Below, one piece after another: positions 1 through 33,430 of a DNA stretch of 55,000 bases (its first letter is position 1; each line of letters opens with the position of its first letter). The stretch covers positions 145,252 through 200,251 of the forward strand of contig JAWQFJ010001857.1 of NCBI GenBank assembly GCA_034096865.1. The letters are read 5' to 3'. Under the pieces are notes generated by a model. That model ran no database searches. It saw only the letters and a program-made list of their open reading frames with translations, and was not told where the DNA came from. The position numbers were made by a program, and so were the translations under genes. This DNA is from Theodoxus fluviatilis (Eukaryota; Mollusca; Gastropoda; Cycloneritida; Neritidae).

Positions 1-127
1 AAACTGGGTCGGTCAGGTCACTGTAATCATGACTTTTGTTGTGGTCATTGTTGTCTTGTCTGTTTGGTTGGTTTTTAAGATGTCACTCAAATGAACTATT
101 TCTAACCTTTTCAGGCAGTCCTCAACA

Positions 128-20785
<20,658 letters not shown>

Positions 20786-21820
20786 GTAGTGTTGTTGCAT
20801 GGATCACCTGGATTGTATCCTTGCTTTCATTGAACCCTGCAGAGGTCAGCATTCCCCATGCATGAAACAGATGTAGTTGATGTATTTATATTTTGTATAC
20901 TTTGAGTTTCTTCAATGTTAATCAAATCTCTGTGCTGTGCACAACAAGAACTTCTTGTATTTTGTACACATGTTCTTTGAGTTTCTTTGATGTTTATCAC
21001 ATCTCTATGCAGTGCATAACAAAAACTTCACAGCCATAACTAAAGTAGATTTTGATAATATTTCATATACATGTAGATCATTAGTATTTTCTAATTCATG
21101 TTTAGTTCATGAGAGTTTCAAACTTTTCTTTTGGTAAACTTTTATATACAAGAACTGATGGTATGCTGATGTCAAAGCAGATTGCTTCTATCAAAACTGT
21201 GATTCACAGACGAAGGAAATGAGTTTAATTTTGTTATTTTTTGCTGTGGTTTAATCCGCTATCAACATTCTTCTGCATGTACACTGAGAATTAAATGTCC
21301 ATTGTGATGAAATTTACACGAGACACATTATTCACACCAAGTGCCAACAGCAAAAAATTGAGGACAGGACTTTGGAGCAAATCATTTCTGTACAGAAGAC
21401 AAATGTATACTTTTGCATGGGTTTCCTATGATGAGCAAATACGACGATTTCACCATTTTCTGTAAATTTGTCACCTTTGATGAAGAATCACTTCAAGTTT
21501 TCAATGAAGAGAAAATCTGAAAATTAATGTGAAAACTTGTCCATGTTTATTTTGATGATGTATTATTGTAAGACAAGCAAATTGTGATTGTGATTTAATT
21601 TCTATTGTTGTTACTGAATGCATTCTCTCGTCACTGTGATAATGAAACATATTAATGTAGCTTTAGTGCCTTGTGGAGACTGCTAGTTAGCTTGTTATGC
21701 TTTCACTGTAGTATGGAACAATGCAAAACAAAATGTTTATGCTGCATATTGACACTGTATTTGCTTTATAATGGTCATTTCTGTTATTGCCAGGTGCTGC
21801 TGAATTAGAGATTGCAAGGG

Positions 21821-22141
21821 GCATTGAAGTAGACAGTTCTTGTGAGTCATAGAGTTTGGTGAATTCCATTTTAAATGAATATGCATTGAAGTAGACAGTT
21901 CTTGTGAGTCAAAGAGTTCGGTGAATTCCATTTTAAATGAATATGCATTGAAGTAGACAGTTCTTGTGAGTCATAGAGTTTGGTGAATTCCATTTTAAAT
22001 GAATATGCATTGAAGTAGACAGTTCTTGTGAGTCATAGAGTTTGGTGAATTCCATTTTAAATGAATATGCATTGAAGTAGACAGTTCTTGTGAGTCATAG
22101 AGTTTGGTGAATTCCATTTAAAATGAATATGCATTGAAGTG
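21821..22141. repeat. 62-bp tandem repeat, 5 copies
   Basis: GCATTGAAGTAGACAGTTCT recurs at 21821, 21883, 21945, 22007 and 22069 with a partial unit at 22131, a period of exactly 62 bp. Very low divergence between units points to a recent expansion. Confidence 0.96.
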
Positions 22142-22248
22142 CCTTTAGCATGTAGATTTACTGATCTTAATATTTGTGGTGTAAAAAAAAGAAGAAGAAA
22201 AAAGATATGTGTAGGTATGCAAACATTCTAACTTGACCATAGAAAGTA

Positions 22249-22254
22249 AATAAA
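22249..22254 (+). promoter_or_regulatory. candidate poly(A) signal AATAAA (FAM221B-like gene)
   Basis: AATAAA followed by A/T-rich sequence, about 1.46 kb after the stop codon and before the first LINE debris. Context only; no cDNA support. Confidence 0.4.
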
Positions 22255-22681
22255 AAATGGTTTCAAAATATTTTGAACTGTTTATTTTCCATGCTGAAAA
22301 GCATTACTAGTACACTAATAGTTGCTGTTGCACCCGAAATCATGCTAAACAGTGGTAGCATCTTTGAAATGCTCAACTTTTGAAAGCTTTATTATGAGAG
22401 CTACATCAAACAACAAAACAACAATAGCTGTAAATGAAGTACACTTCTCAAAATGTGTTTTTGACATTCTTATCCCTGGTTGCCAGAGTAGACACTTATA
22501 TTTATCAACCAGAGCTGTCCATTCAGTAGGCAGAATGCCTGATCACATAGCCATGCTGTGCAGGGGATGGATTTATCATGCCTACCCAGTTAAGACCTCT
22601 ATGGTGTCGTATCAGAAGGCCATGGATGCCAAGATTATCCCCAAAAGAGACTTAGGGATGATGTGAAGGAACACCTGCACT

Positions 22682-22770
22682 GGCACATCCCCTAAGCAGC
22701 TTGAGGCCTGTGTCAGTGACAGCCAGGCACATCCCCTAAGCAGCTTGAGGCCTGTGTCAGTGACAGCCAG
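22682..22770. repeat. 44-bp tandem duplication
   Basis: GCACATCCCCTAAGCAGCTT and the following bases occur twice, 44 bp apart (22683 and 22727), with no differences seen. Lies at the edge of the LINE fragment that follows. Confidence 0.9.
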
Positions 22771-22785
22771 ATCATCCTGGCATGC

Positions 22786-22971
22786 ATGCATCTAGAGTGC
22801 AGTCACTCTCCTGGGCACAGTCCTTGGGTCCACCGTGCCCGAGCCAGGGAAAAGAGGAAGGCTGCTGTCCTCAGTGTCCCCTCGGAGTTTGCGGTGCCAT
22901 GCCCCCACTGCCCTGGAGTGTGCAGCTCACTCAAGGCTCTGCCAAGCCTCATATGGACACATAGGAGCTAA
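22786..22971 (+). mobile_element. LINE ORF C-terminal fragment with CCHH-like finger, decayed
   Basis: The translation contains AREKRKAAVLSVPSEF then CPHCPGVCSSLKALPSLIWTH, matching the C-terminal arrangement CxxC...L..H....H found at the end of many invertebrate LINE reverse-transcriptase ORFs (compare 25801-25870 and 39625-39700 in this window). The second His pair is eroded. It ends near a (GAC)(GAT) tract at 22993-23037. Confidence 0.55.
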
Positions 22972-23077
22972 GCGCCCTTGCATTTATGCCTTGACGACGA
23001 CGACGACGATGATGATGATGATGATGATGATGATGGTGGTGTAGATTTGTATAATGCCAATCCAAAAGCACAACTTC

Positions 23078-23545
23078 TCAGGGCGCTTCATAAGCTGTGT
23101 ATCCCTCCATACCCCACTTTTCAGTCATGGCATGGCCACTGTAGCATGTTTTAAAATGATACGTCAATTGATCCTGTTTCAATGTAGGCAGGCAATCTGC
23201 AGTCCTGAGATAAAGCAGGGAGTCTGTCTCTTCTTCTTGAATGCTGTCACACTTGGAGATCAGTTCTTGCAATGAAGTGTGCTGTCCTTCGCAGTTGGTC
23301 CAGTTGTCCATACAGTTTTTTGGACACAGCTACTGGGTGTGGCCATAACTCTCCTCCTTACTGTGTGGTGAATTTTGCAGTCCTGGAGAATGTGCTCAAC
23401 AGTCTCTTCTGCTTCTCCACAACAGCATGTTGACGATGGGTAAAGAAGGAGTTTTTGGTGCATGTGGTATCTCAGCCTGCTGTACCCTGTCCTCAGTCGT
23501 GCTTCAGGTTGAAGAGGCCTGGTAGGAAAAGGCTTACTGACCCAG
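23078..23545 (-). mobile_element. LINE reverse-transcriptase ORF C-terminal fragment, frameshifted
   Basis: Minus-strand translation reads ARLRTGYSRLRYHMHQKL then TCCCGEAEETVEHILQDC, the zinc-knuckle region (CxCG...T..H.L..C) that follows the RT/RNase H part of many LINE proteins. Frame changes and stops show it is dead. The upstream part of the ORF is absent. Confidence 0.75.
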
Positions 23546-23699
23546 GGTAGAGCTTATTTTGAGAACTTTTAGTCGACCTCTGTTTGCAGATCGAAATCCA
23601 TGTGTCAGAGGCTTTGATGGACTACAAAACACTGGCAGCAAACTAGCTGTGCTTGATGCCGTTTTTTTACATTTTGCATTCGGTTGGTGTAGAGTTTAT

Positions 23700-23835
23700 T
23701 GCAGGGTAGGGACATAGATTGCACGCTGGGGCAAAGTATATTGCTCACAACTCTACTCCCTACCCAAGATAAAATGGAAGCTGGTGAGGGGTGGCATTTT
23801 ATGCAACTATTGGAGCCAGAAAATCATCATTGCAT
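23700..23835 (+). mobile_element. decayed SINE-like remnant
   Basis: GCAAAGTATATTGCTCACAA ... TCCCTACCCAAGATAAAATGG ... GGTGAGGG parallels, in the same order and spacing, the central part of the SINE at 52739-52815. The tRNA-related head is missing. Confidence 0.45.
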
Positions 23836-24406
23836 GTCTGTCTGTGGCTAGTTGCTTCATTGGGAATTTGGACAATGCAAAAATGCATAATGTATCTTGG
23901 TAGGATAAAAGTGCACAGTTTGAACCAGATAAATGGGTGATGAGCAGGAATGAAAGAAACAAATTGTATGCCTTCACTTTGACCTCACACATTCCCACAA
24001 ACACCAGTGTAGAAAATAGCTGGTAGTGAATGAACTGGCGGAGTTTTATGTCCTCAGCACTCAGCTTTCATGGATGTCATACGTGTTCTATGCTGGCAAT
24101 CACCATCCCATGCACTTTCAGAACAAAGGGTTGCTTGTGTGATTGGAAGTGACTGGAGTAAATGACCAACTGTAGAGCATATTTCACAGCCTTCAACCCA
24201 TGCCCAGACTAGACTCCACCCATCTCAACACTTTAGTCTTTTCTCCCATGGTATTGATTCACTGACAAGAATGGTTTTATTTTAGAAAAGTTTATTCTCT
24301 TGTTGATTTCTTCAAATATTATTGATTTTCTACCAACACACTCCTAAGGAATAGGAATTTTATCAAAATTATGAAAAGATCATTGTGATGTTTTGTAGCA
24401 TTTGAA

Positions 24407-24447
<41 letters not shown>

Positions 24448-25389
24448 CACGCACACACACACACATATGTTCATGTAAGTGAATACATGCATGTTCATAT
24501 ACATTAAATGTATGCATTCTTTATCACAGCAATATAAAAATAGGAATTATGGTTAGTTGAAAAGGCATTGCAGCTACACAGTGAAAAAATGGATGGCTAC
24601 AATGTATTCATAACTATTAAAAAACAACCCACACCCCCCAACCCACCCTAAACATATAGGCATTCAACATAAAAGGTGAAACATTGTCAAATAAAATATA
24701 TCACAACAGGTTACATTTCTGCAAGTGGAAAATATATACATATATTTTCTCTAGAATACTATGTAATTAACACAAACACAATGGTAATTTCCTGAAGTTT
24801 TTCTCAAACAGTATTCTCTGTTCATCTGCATTATTTATAAAAAGCCTTTGAGGATGACAAAAAAAATATCTAAACAATTGCAAATTAATTGCTGCACTCT
24901 AATTCCATTTTTCATAAAACGTGTAATTCTTAAAAATTCAATGAAAGGACATTAAGACAATGTTCACCTTTTGATCTCATGCTGAAGTGTAGAGTGATAA
25001 AAACTATGACAGATAAATGCAAAAGCTGATACTGAAAGTAAATTAGCATATTTAAATGTTCAAAATTTTAATTAAAAGTTTTTGTCATGCACAACAGATG
25101 AAACATATACTTTCAAAGAGACATGTAAAAGTGCTCATCCTAGAAATTTAAAATCAGAACATATGTGCTTTATTGCAAATTGCTACTCATGAGTAGTACA
25201 CAACTCAATACAGTACGTGAAGGCATCAAGTAACTAGTCCCATACATCTGAACTACGGCATCTGAAATGTTTGGCACATTGGTGTAGAGCCTCTATAATA
25301 ATTCATAGGTTGTATGATTAAGTACATGAGCAAAGTTGGATCTGAAAGATTTGACCCTGTTCCTATGACTCTTATCATCTCTTTGGCTG
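23836..25389. other. intergenic AT-rich stretch
   Basis: No exon recognised on either strand. Contains a (CA)n microsatellite at about 24410-24467 and AT-rich sequence to 25390. Part may be the 3' UTR of ENDOV (minus strand), whose end could not be fixed. Confidence 0.4.
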
Positions 25390-25692
25390 CTTGGGGCTGC
25401 CCCTGGCTGAGCTAGTGGTGTGGGCCTGGAAAGTCCAGCAGCCCCTGGCTGAGCTAGCGGTGCGGGCCTGGAAAGTCCAGCAGCCCCTGGCTGAGCTAGT
25501 GGTGCAGGCCTGGAAAGTCCAGCAGCCCCTGGCTGAGCTAGCGGTGCGGGCCTGGAAAGTCCAGCAGCCCCTGGCTGAGCTAGTGGTGTGGGCCTGGAAA
25601 GTCCAGCAGCCCCTGGCTGAGCTAGCGGTGCGGGCCTGGAAAGTCCAGCAGCCCCTGGCTGAGCTAGTGGTGAGGGCCTGGAAAGTCCAGCA
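25390..25692. repeat. 42-bp minisatellite, about 7 copies
   Basis: Unit CCCTGGCTGAGCTAGYGGTG plus 22 bp ending AAAGTCCAGCAG. Successive units mostly alternate two variants (GTGGTGTGG-like and GCGGTGCGG-like), so the true expansion unit may be 84 bp. 42 is divisible by three and the + strand is open (PLAELAVRAWKVQQ), running on into the LINE finger fragment. Confidence 0.95.
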
Positions 25693-25885
25693 GCTGATGA
25701 GGGGGCACCAAGTGGCTCCAAGAAGCCATGGAGTGCAGAGGAAAAGCGATGCATGCAGCGATCGAGCCACCACCACTACCACTGCCACACCCACCCACCC
25801 ATGTCCCACATGTGGGGAAGCCTTCCCCACCCATATTGGTCTCATCAGTCACCTCTGTACCCACAGTCACAGGTCTTCTCTATGA
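25693..25885 (+). mobile_element. LINE C-terminal CCHH finger fragment
   Basis: Open frame continues from the 42-bp array and ends ...CPTCGEAFPTHIGLISHLCTH SHRSSL stop at 25883-25885. The CxxC, IGLISHL and double His are the well-known C-terminal finger of LINE ORFs in molluscs and other invertebrates. Better preserved than the copy at 22786. Confidence 0.65.
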
Positions 25886-26336
25886 TGCCAAAGTTGTTGT
25901 TATCTTTCACATCAAAGGATGAACATCATCACCAAGCAGCTCAGACCATATGTTTTGCTGACTGTATATTTACAGGGGTATGTAAATGATGTGCCTACAC
26001 CTTTTCATCTTAGATTGTTTGACATCTTGATGTGGGTGATATTTATAATATCTTCCACTTGCCTAGCAACCATAAGGCAACGACATTTTCATCAACTGAT
26101 CAATAAGCATAATAATCACAAGACCCTTGAATATCACAATATAAAATGTATGTCTCGTTAGAGGTACAATTGCCTGTTACATGCATTGATAAGTCAGAAT
26201 ATCTGACAATCTGTCATGCCCTTACAAGCAAAATTTAATCGACAAGCTGGTGATCACATGGAATATTTCAATACAACAGCAGTCACACTACATACAGTAT
26301 TCCTTTGTACATTTGTTGGCAAAGTTTGTCAATGAT

Positions 26337-26390
<54 letters not shown>

Positions 26391-26530
26391 CCTCCCTCCC
26401 TCCCTCCCTCCCTCCCTCTCTCCCTCCCTCCCTCCCTCCCTCCCTCCCTCCCTCCCTCCCCTCCCTCCCTCCCTCCCTCCCTCCCTCCCTCCCTCCCTCC
26501 CTCCCTCCCTCCCCCTCCCTGCCATCCCCT

Positions 26531-26620
<90 letters not shown>
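26337..26620. repeat. (CT)n / (CCCT)n tract touching the ENDOV stop codon
   Basis: CT dinucleotides at both ends enclose about 150 bp of CCCT tetranucleotides. On the minus strand this is (GA)n/(GGGA)n immediately after the ENDOV TGA (complement of 26621-26623), so it begins the 3' UTR. Confidence 0.97.
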
Positions 26621-26626
<6 letters not shown>

Positions 26627-27284
26627 GTTTTTCTGCACAGTCTCGTTGATATATTTTCTGGAATTGATGTCAGCCTGAAAATAGAAAATAATTCCTCACA
26701 TTAGCAAGAAAGAAGTACTAAGCAGAGCACCATACAAAGACTAGATGACCGCAGCTGTCACATTACTCCTAATTCAGACACTTTATCTTTTAATTCCGAA
26801 TATAGGGGAGAGCCCATCATAGCCCATTCTGTGTCACAGAGACTATCAGATATCCATTGCCAAGAAAAGTCCCAAGGAAGGAGATGGAAGAGGAAGAGGA
26901 GAAGAAGGAGGAGGCAGAGAAAGGGAGGAGGTGGAGGAGGAGAAGGAGGAGGAGGAGGAGGAGGAGGAGGAGGGAGGAGGAGGAGGAGGAGGAGGAGGAG
27001 GAGGAGGAGGAGGAGGAGAGGGAGGAGTAGGACAGGGGAGGAGTGGGACAGGGGAGGGGTGGGACATGGGAGGGGTGGGATGGGGGGAGGGGGGGGGGAG
27101 AGAAGGAGCAGGGAAGTGGAGGAGGAGGAGCAGGGAAGAGAAGGAGGAGGAGCAGGGAGGAGGAGGAGCAGGGAGGAGGAGCAGAGAGGAGGAGGAGGAG
27201 CAGGGAGGAGGAGGAGGAGCAGGGAGGAGAAGGGAGCAGGGAGGAGGAGGGAGCAGGGAGGAGGAGGAGGAGGAGGAGGAGGAG

Positions 27285-27317
<33 letters not shown>

Positions 27318-28792
27318 AAGGAGGAGCAGGGAGGAGGAGGAGGAGCAGGGAGGAGGAGGAGGAGCGAGGAGGAGGAGGAGCAGGGAGGAGGAGGAGGAAG
27401 GAGAAAGGGAGGAGGAGAGAAAGGGAAGAGGGGAAAGAGTAAGGGAGGAGGAGGAGGAAGGAGAAGAGAAAGGGAAGAGGGGAAAGAGAAAGGGAGGAGG
27501 AGGAGGAAGGAGAAAGGGAGGAGGAGAGAAAGGGAAGACGGGAAAGAGAGAGGGAGGAGGAGGAGGAAGGAAAAAGGGAGGAGGAGAGAAAGGGAAGAGG
27601 GGAAAGAGAAAGGGAGGAGGAGGAGGAAGGAGAAAGGAGGAGGAGAGAAAGGGAAGAGGGGAAAGAGAAAGGGAGGAGGAGGAGAAAGGAGAAAGGGAGG
27701 AAGGAGAAAGGGAGGAAGAGAGAAAGGGAGGAGGAGGAGGAAAGAGAAAGGGAGGAGGAGGAGGAGGAGGAGGAGGAGGAGGAGGAGGAGGGGAGGAGGA
27801 GAAGGAGGAGAAAGGAGGAGGAGGAGAAAGGAGGGGGGGAGGAGGAGTAGTAGGAGGAGGAGGAGGAGAAAGGGAGAAGGAGGAGGAGGAGGAGGAGGAG
27901 GAGGAGGAGGAGGAGGAGGAGGAGGAGGAGGAGGGGAGGAGGAGGAAGGGAGGAGGAGGAGGAGGAGGAGAGAGGAGGGGAGAAGGAGGAGAAGAAAGGG
28001 AGAAGAAGTGGGGAGGAAGAGGAGAAGTGGGGAGGAGTAGGGGGAGGAGGAAGAGGAGAAGGAAGAAGAAGAGGAGGAAGAAGAAGAGGAGGAAGAAAAA
28101 GAGGAGGAAAAGGACGAAAAGAAAAAAGAGGAGGAGGAGGAGAAGGAGGAGGAGGAGGAGGAGGAGGAGGAGATGGAGGAGGAGATGGAGGAGGAGGAGA
28201 AGGCAGTAGTTGTGGTTGCTGTGGCAGTGGCAGTAGCAGAGGAGGAGAAGGAGGAGGAGGAGGAGGAGGAGGAGGAGGAGGAGGGAGGAGGAGGAGAGGA
28301 GGCGAGGAGAGGAAAGAGGAGGAGGAGGAGGGAGGAGGAGGAGGAGGAGGAGGAGGAGGAGGAGGGAGGAGGAGGAGGAGGAGGAAGAGGAAGGAGGAGG
28401 AGGAGGAGGAGGAGGAGGAGGAGGAGGAGGAGGAGGAGGAGGAGGAGGAGGAGGAGGAGGAGGAGATGAAATGAGGATGAATGGTCGGAGGAGGAGGACG
28501 ATGACAAGGAGATGGACAACAAGGAGGAGGCTCACAGAATCATGCTTCAACATGGTTTTACATCCTTACTATTCGAACAGGCTCTGGTACTCGGAACTTG
28601 CAGCATCTGTGGGCCAACCAGACAGCAGTGTCCAAGGAAATCTTGTGGCCAGGGGAAATGTAGATAGGATTCTTTGAGGAATCTGTGCTTCTCAGAGCCT
28701 GCAGAAGCAGGTTGACACAAAGTAGAAACCATTTGCAACATTCATAAATCAACTTTTCATTAATCAGTTAAGAACAAACCAACCTGACCTTC

Positions 28793-28872
<80 letters not shown>

Positions 28873-30148
28873 TTTCTCTTTCGTTTTAGAAGAACAAAAT
28901 AATAAAGTAGCTCAGGCAGTTTGTCTGGCTCTTGATGACAAGGACCTAAGTGAGATTTCTTACAGTTGCATTCACTTTGAAAAATAATGGGAAATCATAG
29001 GACAATGAAAACATATTTCCTAAGCATCAACATTATTTTTGATGTCACATAAATCATGCTTTAAAAAAACACCCCAATGAACAACAACCTATCAGAAATG
29101 GTATGAAATATTTGTATCTTACTGTTATGGCTTAACTTTATGGTTCTGAGATTTTCCCATCAATTTTCTGGGTGTATCTTCATGTACAGTGTAATCAGGT
29201 ACATCATGTATACATATTCTCACCTTGCCAACTTCTACACCATCAGCATTGTAGATAGGAAATGTGTCACCACTCCTCTGAAGTGTGTCAATCTGTGTGA
29301 GAAAAGACAAACATTTTCTAAACTTAAAAAAAGTTAAATCCCCATTATAATATCCATTTAGAAAAAGAAAAAAGAGACGACTAAGTTGGTAATGATGTAC
29401 AAGAAAAAAGTCTACCAGAACACTTGCATGATATCATCTATCAACTGATTGTATGGATTTTTCAGATGGTAGACAGCAAACAGAAACACTTAAGGCTTGT
29501 TCAGGAGTATGAAGCGCTGCATGAACGCATCATGTTGGCAAATGAGCGCTCTTTGCTTCTCGTGAACGCCTACAAATTTAGTGAAGGCTTCACTTGTTAA
29601 AGGGAGGTAAATCTTCTGTGCCACATGTTGTGTTGCTAGACGCTAAATCTTCTGTGCCACAGACATCATTTATGCACGTTTAAATGTATTCTGCATGTAT
29701 AAAGTCCACTACTGTATCATCCTTAATGCCATTTCTCATGCACACAGAGCTCTTAGAGCAAATAAAGCCCATTCCAGTCCCAAAATGATGTTTCTGAGGG
29801 TTATTTTACTCATCAATGGCCAGTGCGGGATCGAAGACGCCATTTTGAAAATCGTGTAAATCACCTCGGATCTGTGATGCACAGCACTACACAGCACTGA
29901 GTGAATCATGCCCCAAAATTGCTGTTCAGGAGTGAAACACGTGCAGCGCTGCGCAGCACTGAGTGAATCATGCCCCAAAATTGCTGTTCAGGAGTGAAAC
30001 ACGTGCAGCGCTTCGCCTCCTGAACAAGCCTTATGTTTTTAGCAGCATGTTAAGTCTTTCTTGACCTTAGTGTTGATAATATATTTATAAAATTTCAGAA
30101 TATGCAAAATCCTGGTATCATCTTATAGATGCATACCTCTCTCCTCTG

Positions 30149-30186
<38 letters not shown>

Positions 30187-30493
30187 AGCAACAAATTCAT
30201 TATGCTTTAAAATCTTGGATCACCTTATATTTTTTATCCCCCCATGTCATGACAACATATATATATATATATATATACATGTGATAACACTTTAAAGTCT
30301 ATAAATACCTTGTGTTTGTGATCATCCACCTCATGACAACATGTATACCTTTGATAACACTCTAAAGTTTTCAAATACCTTGTGTTTGTGATATCCTCCA
30401 TATTATGACAACATATAAATATATATATAAATACCTCTGACAACACTTCAAAGTCTAGAAATGCCTTGTGTTTGTGATATCCTCCATATTATG

Positions 30494-30574
<81 letters not shown>

Positions 30575-31701
30575 CTCTCTCTCTCTCTCTTTGATAACAC
30601 TATAAAGTCTAGAAATTCCTTGTGTTTGTGATCCTCCACCTCATAAAAACATATACACCTTTGATAACACTCTAAAGTTTTCAAATACCTTGTGTTTGTG
30701 ATACCCTCCATCTCATAACAACGTCCACCTTGTATTTGTGATATCCCCCATCTCATGACAACATATATAAAAATACCTTTGATAACACTCTAAAGTATTC
30801 AAATACCTTGTGTTTGTGGTCCTCCACCTCATGACAACATATATATAAATACCTTTGATAACACTGTAAAGTATTCAAATACCTTGTGTTTGTGGTCCTC
30901 CACCTCATGACAACATCTACCTTGTGTTTGTGGCCCTCCATGTCATAGGCCATTGTCTTGGTGCCCTGGACGTTGATGAGGGTTTTCCCTGCTCCCATAC
31001 AAGGCAGGTCCAAGGCTACCCCCAGGTGGCAGGCCAGTCCAAACTCTGAGGATGCCACACAGAGACACTCCACAGATAGTTTGATGCTTGTTTTAAACAA
31101 CAACTAATGAGGGGGGGGGGGGGGGGGGGTGTGTGTGCAGGGGAAAGGTACTAAATCTGGGTTTTAAAGGCCTCCAGGGAGGTTAGCTCCCCTTGATTAA
31201 AAATAGAAGTCCACGGTTGCTCCTTTCCACAATCTCGGAGTGCTAGGGCACACGTTCATGGATCCTGTATAGATGTAGTGTCCATGGGCACACCAGTACG
31301 GCAGTTTGTGAAAAAGTTGGCTTTCTACAGGTATTTCTCTAGATTTATTGTGAAATGATAACTTTAATCAGAAGCATTAATAATATCACATTTTACTGTA
31401 AAGAGAAATCTACAGCACAGGGTTATGAAACGTTATTTAAGATCAGGACCATCTCTGAAATCAAGTGACTTATACTTTCACTGCAGAAATGAACACATAA
31501 ATCTGACAACGGGTGCCAAGAAATAACACAATATATACTGGTGGGATCTGTATGGCCTTCTTATGATTTTATAAAAATCTAAAATTTATACCTCTTGGAT
31601 GAAGTGTGCCATTGCCGTCTACTATGACCACCTGCAGGATAGAAAACAAAAACAGATGTCACTGTTTAAGTCAAATGTTAATGCAAAATCTGAGACAAAT
31701 C

Positions 31702-31749
<48 letters not shown>

Positions 31750-33374
31750 CTTGCCTTTGAACAACTGATGAAAGTTAATCAGCATTTTAGTTTTAATACA
31801 ATATGAAAAAAGAAACGATGAAAAAACCACCACCACCAACAACAACAAACAATATGCATTAGCAAAATGTGCTTTTTAACAGAGGACCAACATTACCTGG
31901 AAGTCGTATAGGTTATTATGCATTGCCATTAAAGAAAGTTTTCTTAGTTGCACATCATAGGGAAAAATATTTTAGTTTTTTCTGCCATTATAGAAAGTTA
32001 AAGATTTCTGGGTTGCACATCATAGGAACAAATGTAAATTCTTTTGTATTAAGAAATGTAAACTATTTTGCTTCTATCCAGATGTTCAGATACAACTGTC
32101 TGTAATAAAAGTATATAAATAATAAATAAAATTTTTAGTGATTAAAAGTATAATTTAAAAAAAGGTAGAAAAAAAGGACAAAATCTTCTTTCTTCATCAC
32201 TTATAACATCCTCTTTCTTCAACAGAACAAGTTCTCAGTAATATTACAATTTTTGTTTTCAAGAACATAAATAATTCTTAAGTGCAGACTTCCAGGATTG
32301 GCACTCACATGAGGCAAGAGTTCTGGCTTAGACTCCTGCAGAGTTCTGATGAGATCACAGATGAAGCCAGCCTCTCTGAAGGCTAGGTAGCCAGGAATGT
32401 ACGGCGCTGTCAACCGAACCATCTGGCACGCCTGGTACACCACCTACAGAAGGTGAAAAAATAGTCAGGAGTATCCATAACATGAATTATGAGACCAGCA
32501 GCAGTGGCTGATGACCGAATAGCGACTCATGACCCAGTACTGCGTCGGCTCTCGCGCCACTTGTGGTGGTCACTCCTTCCCTATGAACTGCTCCAGTGAC
32601 CTGATTGTTTTCCCCATGTTTTTCTATAGAGTCTTGGAACATGAACTCTCCATTTCTTTCATAGAACTGTTTCCCAAATGCGGCCTCAGCCATTCACCTG
32701 ATGAAGGAGTGACCAAGCTCTGAAAGCTTGTAAGAACAAAACCAGCTGGACCAATCGTCATCATGAATTATGAAATAAGTAGTTGCAGGTTCCATCGTTG
32801 CCAGAGAATCTGTTTTTTTCCATTTGGTCTCCAGTGGTGTCTCCTCTGTACAAAAGTCTGCTTTCATCTACAGGACACACTAATGAGTGAGCTATCCATT
32901 GCAGATGGAAAAAACCAGCTCTTAAAGAATCATAGCTTATCCAGATAATTGAGGTAAAAGTAACATTGCTGACAAATGAGACTTTGGACAGGAACTCCTG
33001 AAGCTCAGATGTCAAAAGTAGCACAAGGATGGAGGTTTGGATCCTGCCACAATAAGTTCTTAGAACAGTTTCTACTTATCACTAGCAGCCTTACCCTCTG
33101 CATTCACCCTAGGGCACAATCAGCTGCACCCTACAGCAAATTACATAAAAACATCTGCAGACAATGTATGTCCTGTTCCATGATGGGAACCTGAACTCTT
33201 ACAACTTTTACAGTGAGAGCTTTGTCGATAGATACCACAGTACATCAGCAGGTCTATGACAGTAAGCAGGGTTAGGAGCAGATGGGAGACAACAAAAACT
33301 TTAAACAATGAGATAAACACACTATCTGGACCTTATTGCATGGTATTCAAGAGCACGCACACACATGCATGCTT

Positions 33375-33430
<56 letters not shown>

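Larger units (their letters stand above)
20786..22260 (+). other. probable 3' UTR of the FAM221B-like gene
   Basis: AT-rich sequence after the TGA at 20783-20785, without further exons. AATAAA at 22249-22254 is a candidate polyadenylation signal; the 62-bp repeats at 21821-22141 would lie in the UTR if that site is used. The exact end cannot be read from sequence alone. Confidence 0.45.

Noticed and set aside
22352..22666. 104-codon + frame
   Set aside because: No family resemblance and it adjoins decayed LINE sequence; probably chance or transposon-derived.
26817..28553. Open frames of up to 578 codons on - and 388 on +
   Set aside because: Poly-Leu/Ser/Pro and poly-Glu/Gly/Arg translations of the GGA/TCC array in an ENDOV intron.
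32690..32740. Penelope-like element 3' boundary
   Set aside because: Only a loose CCTGATGAAGG...GAAAGCTTGTAA resemblance; no coding or terminal-repeat support.
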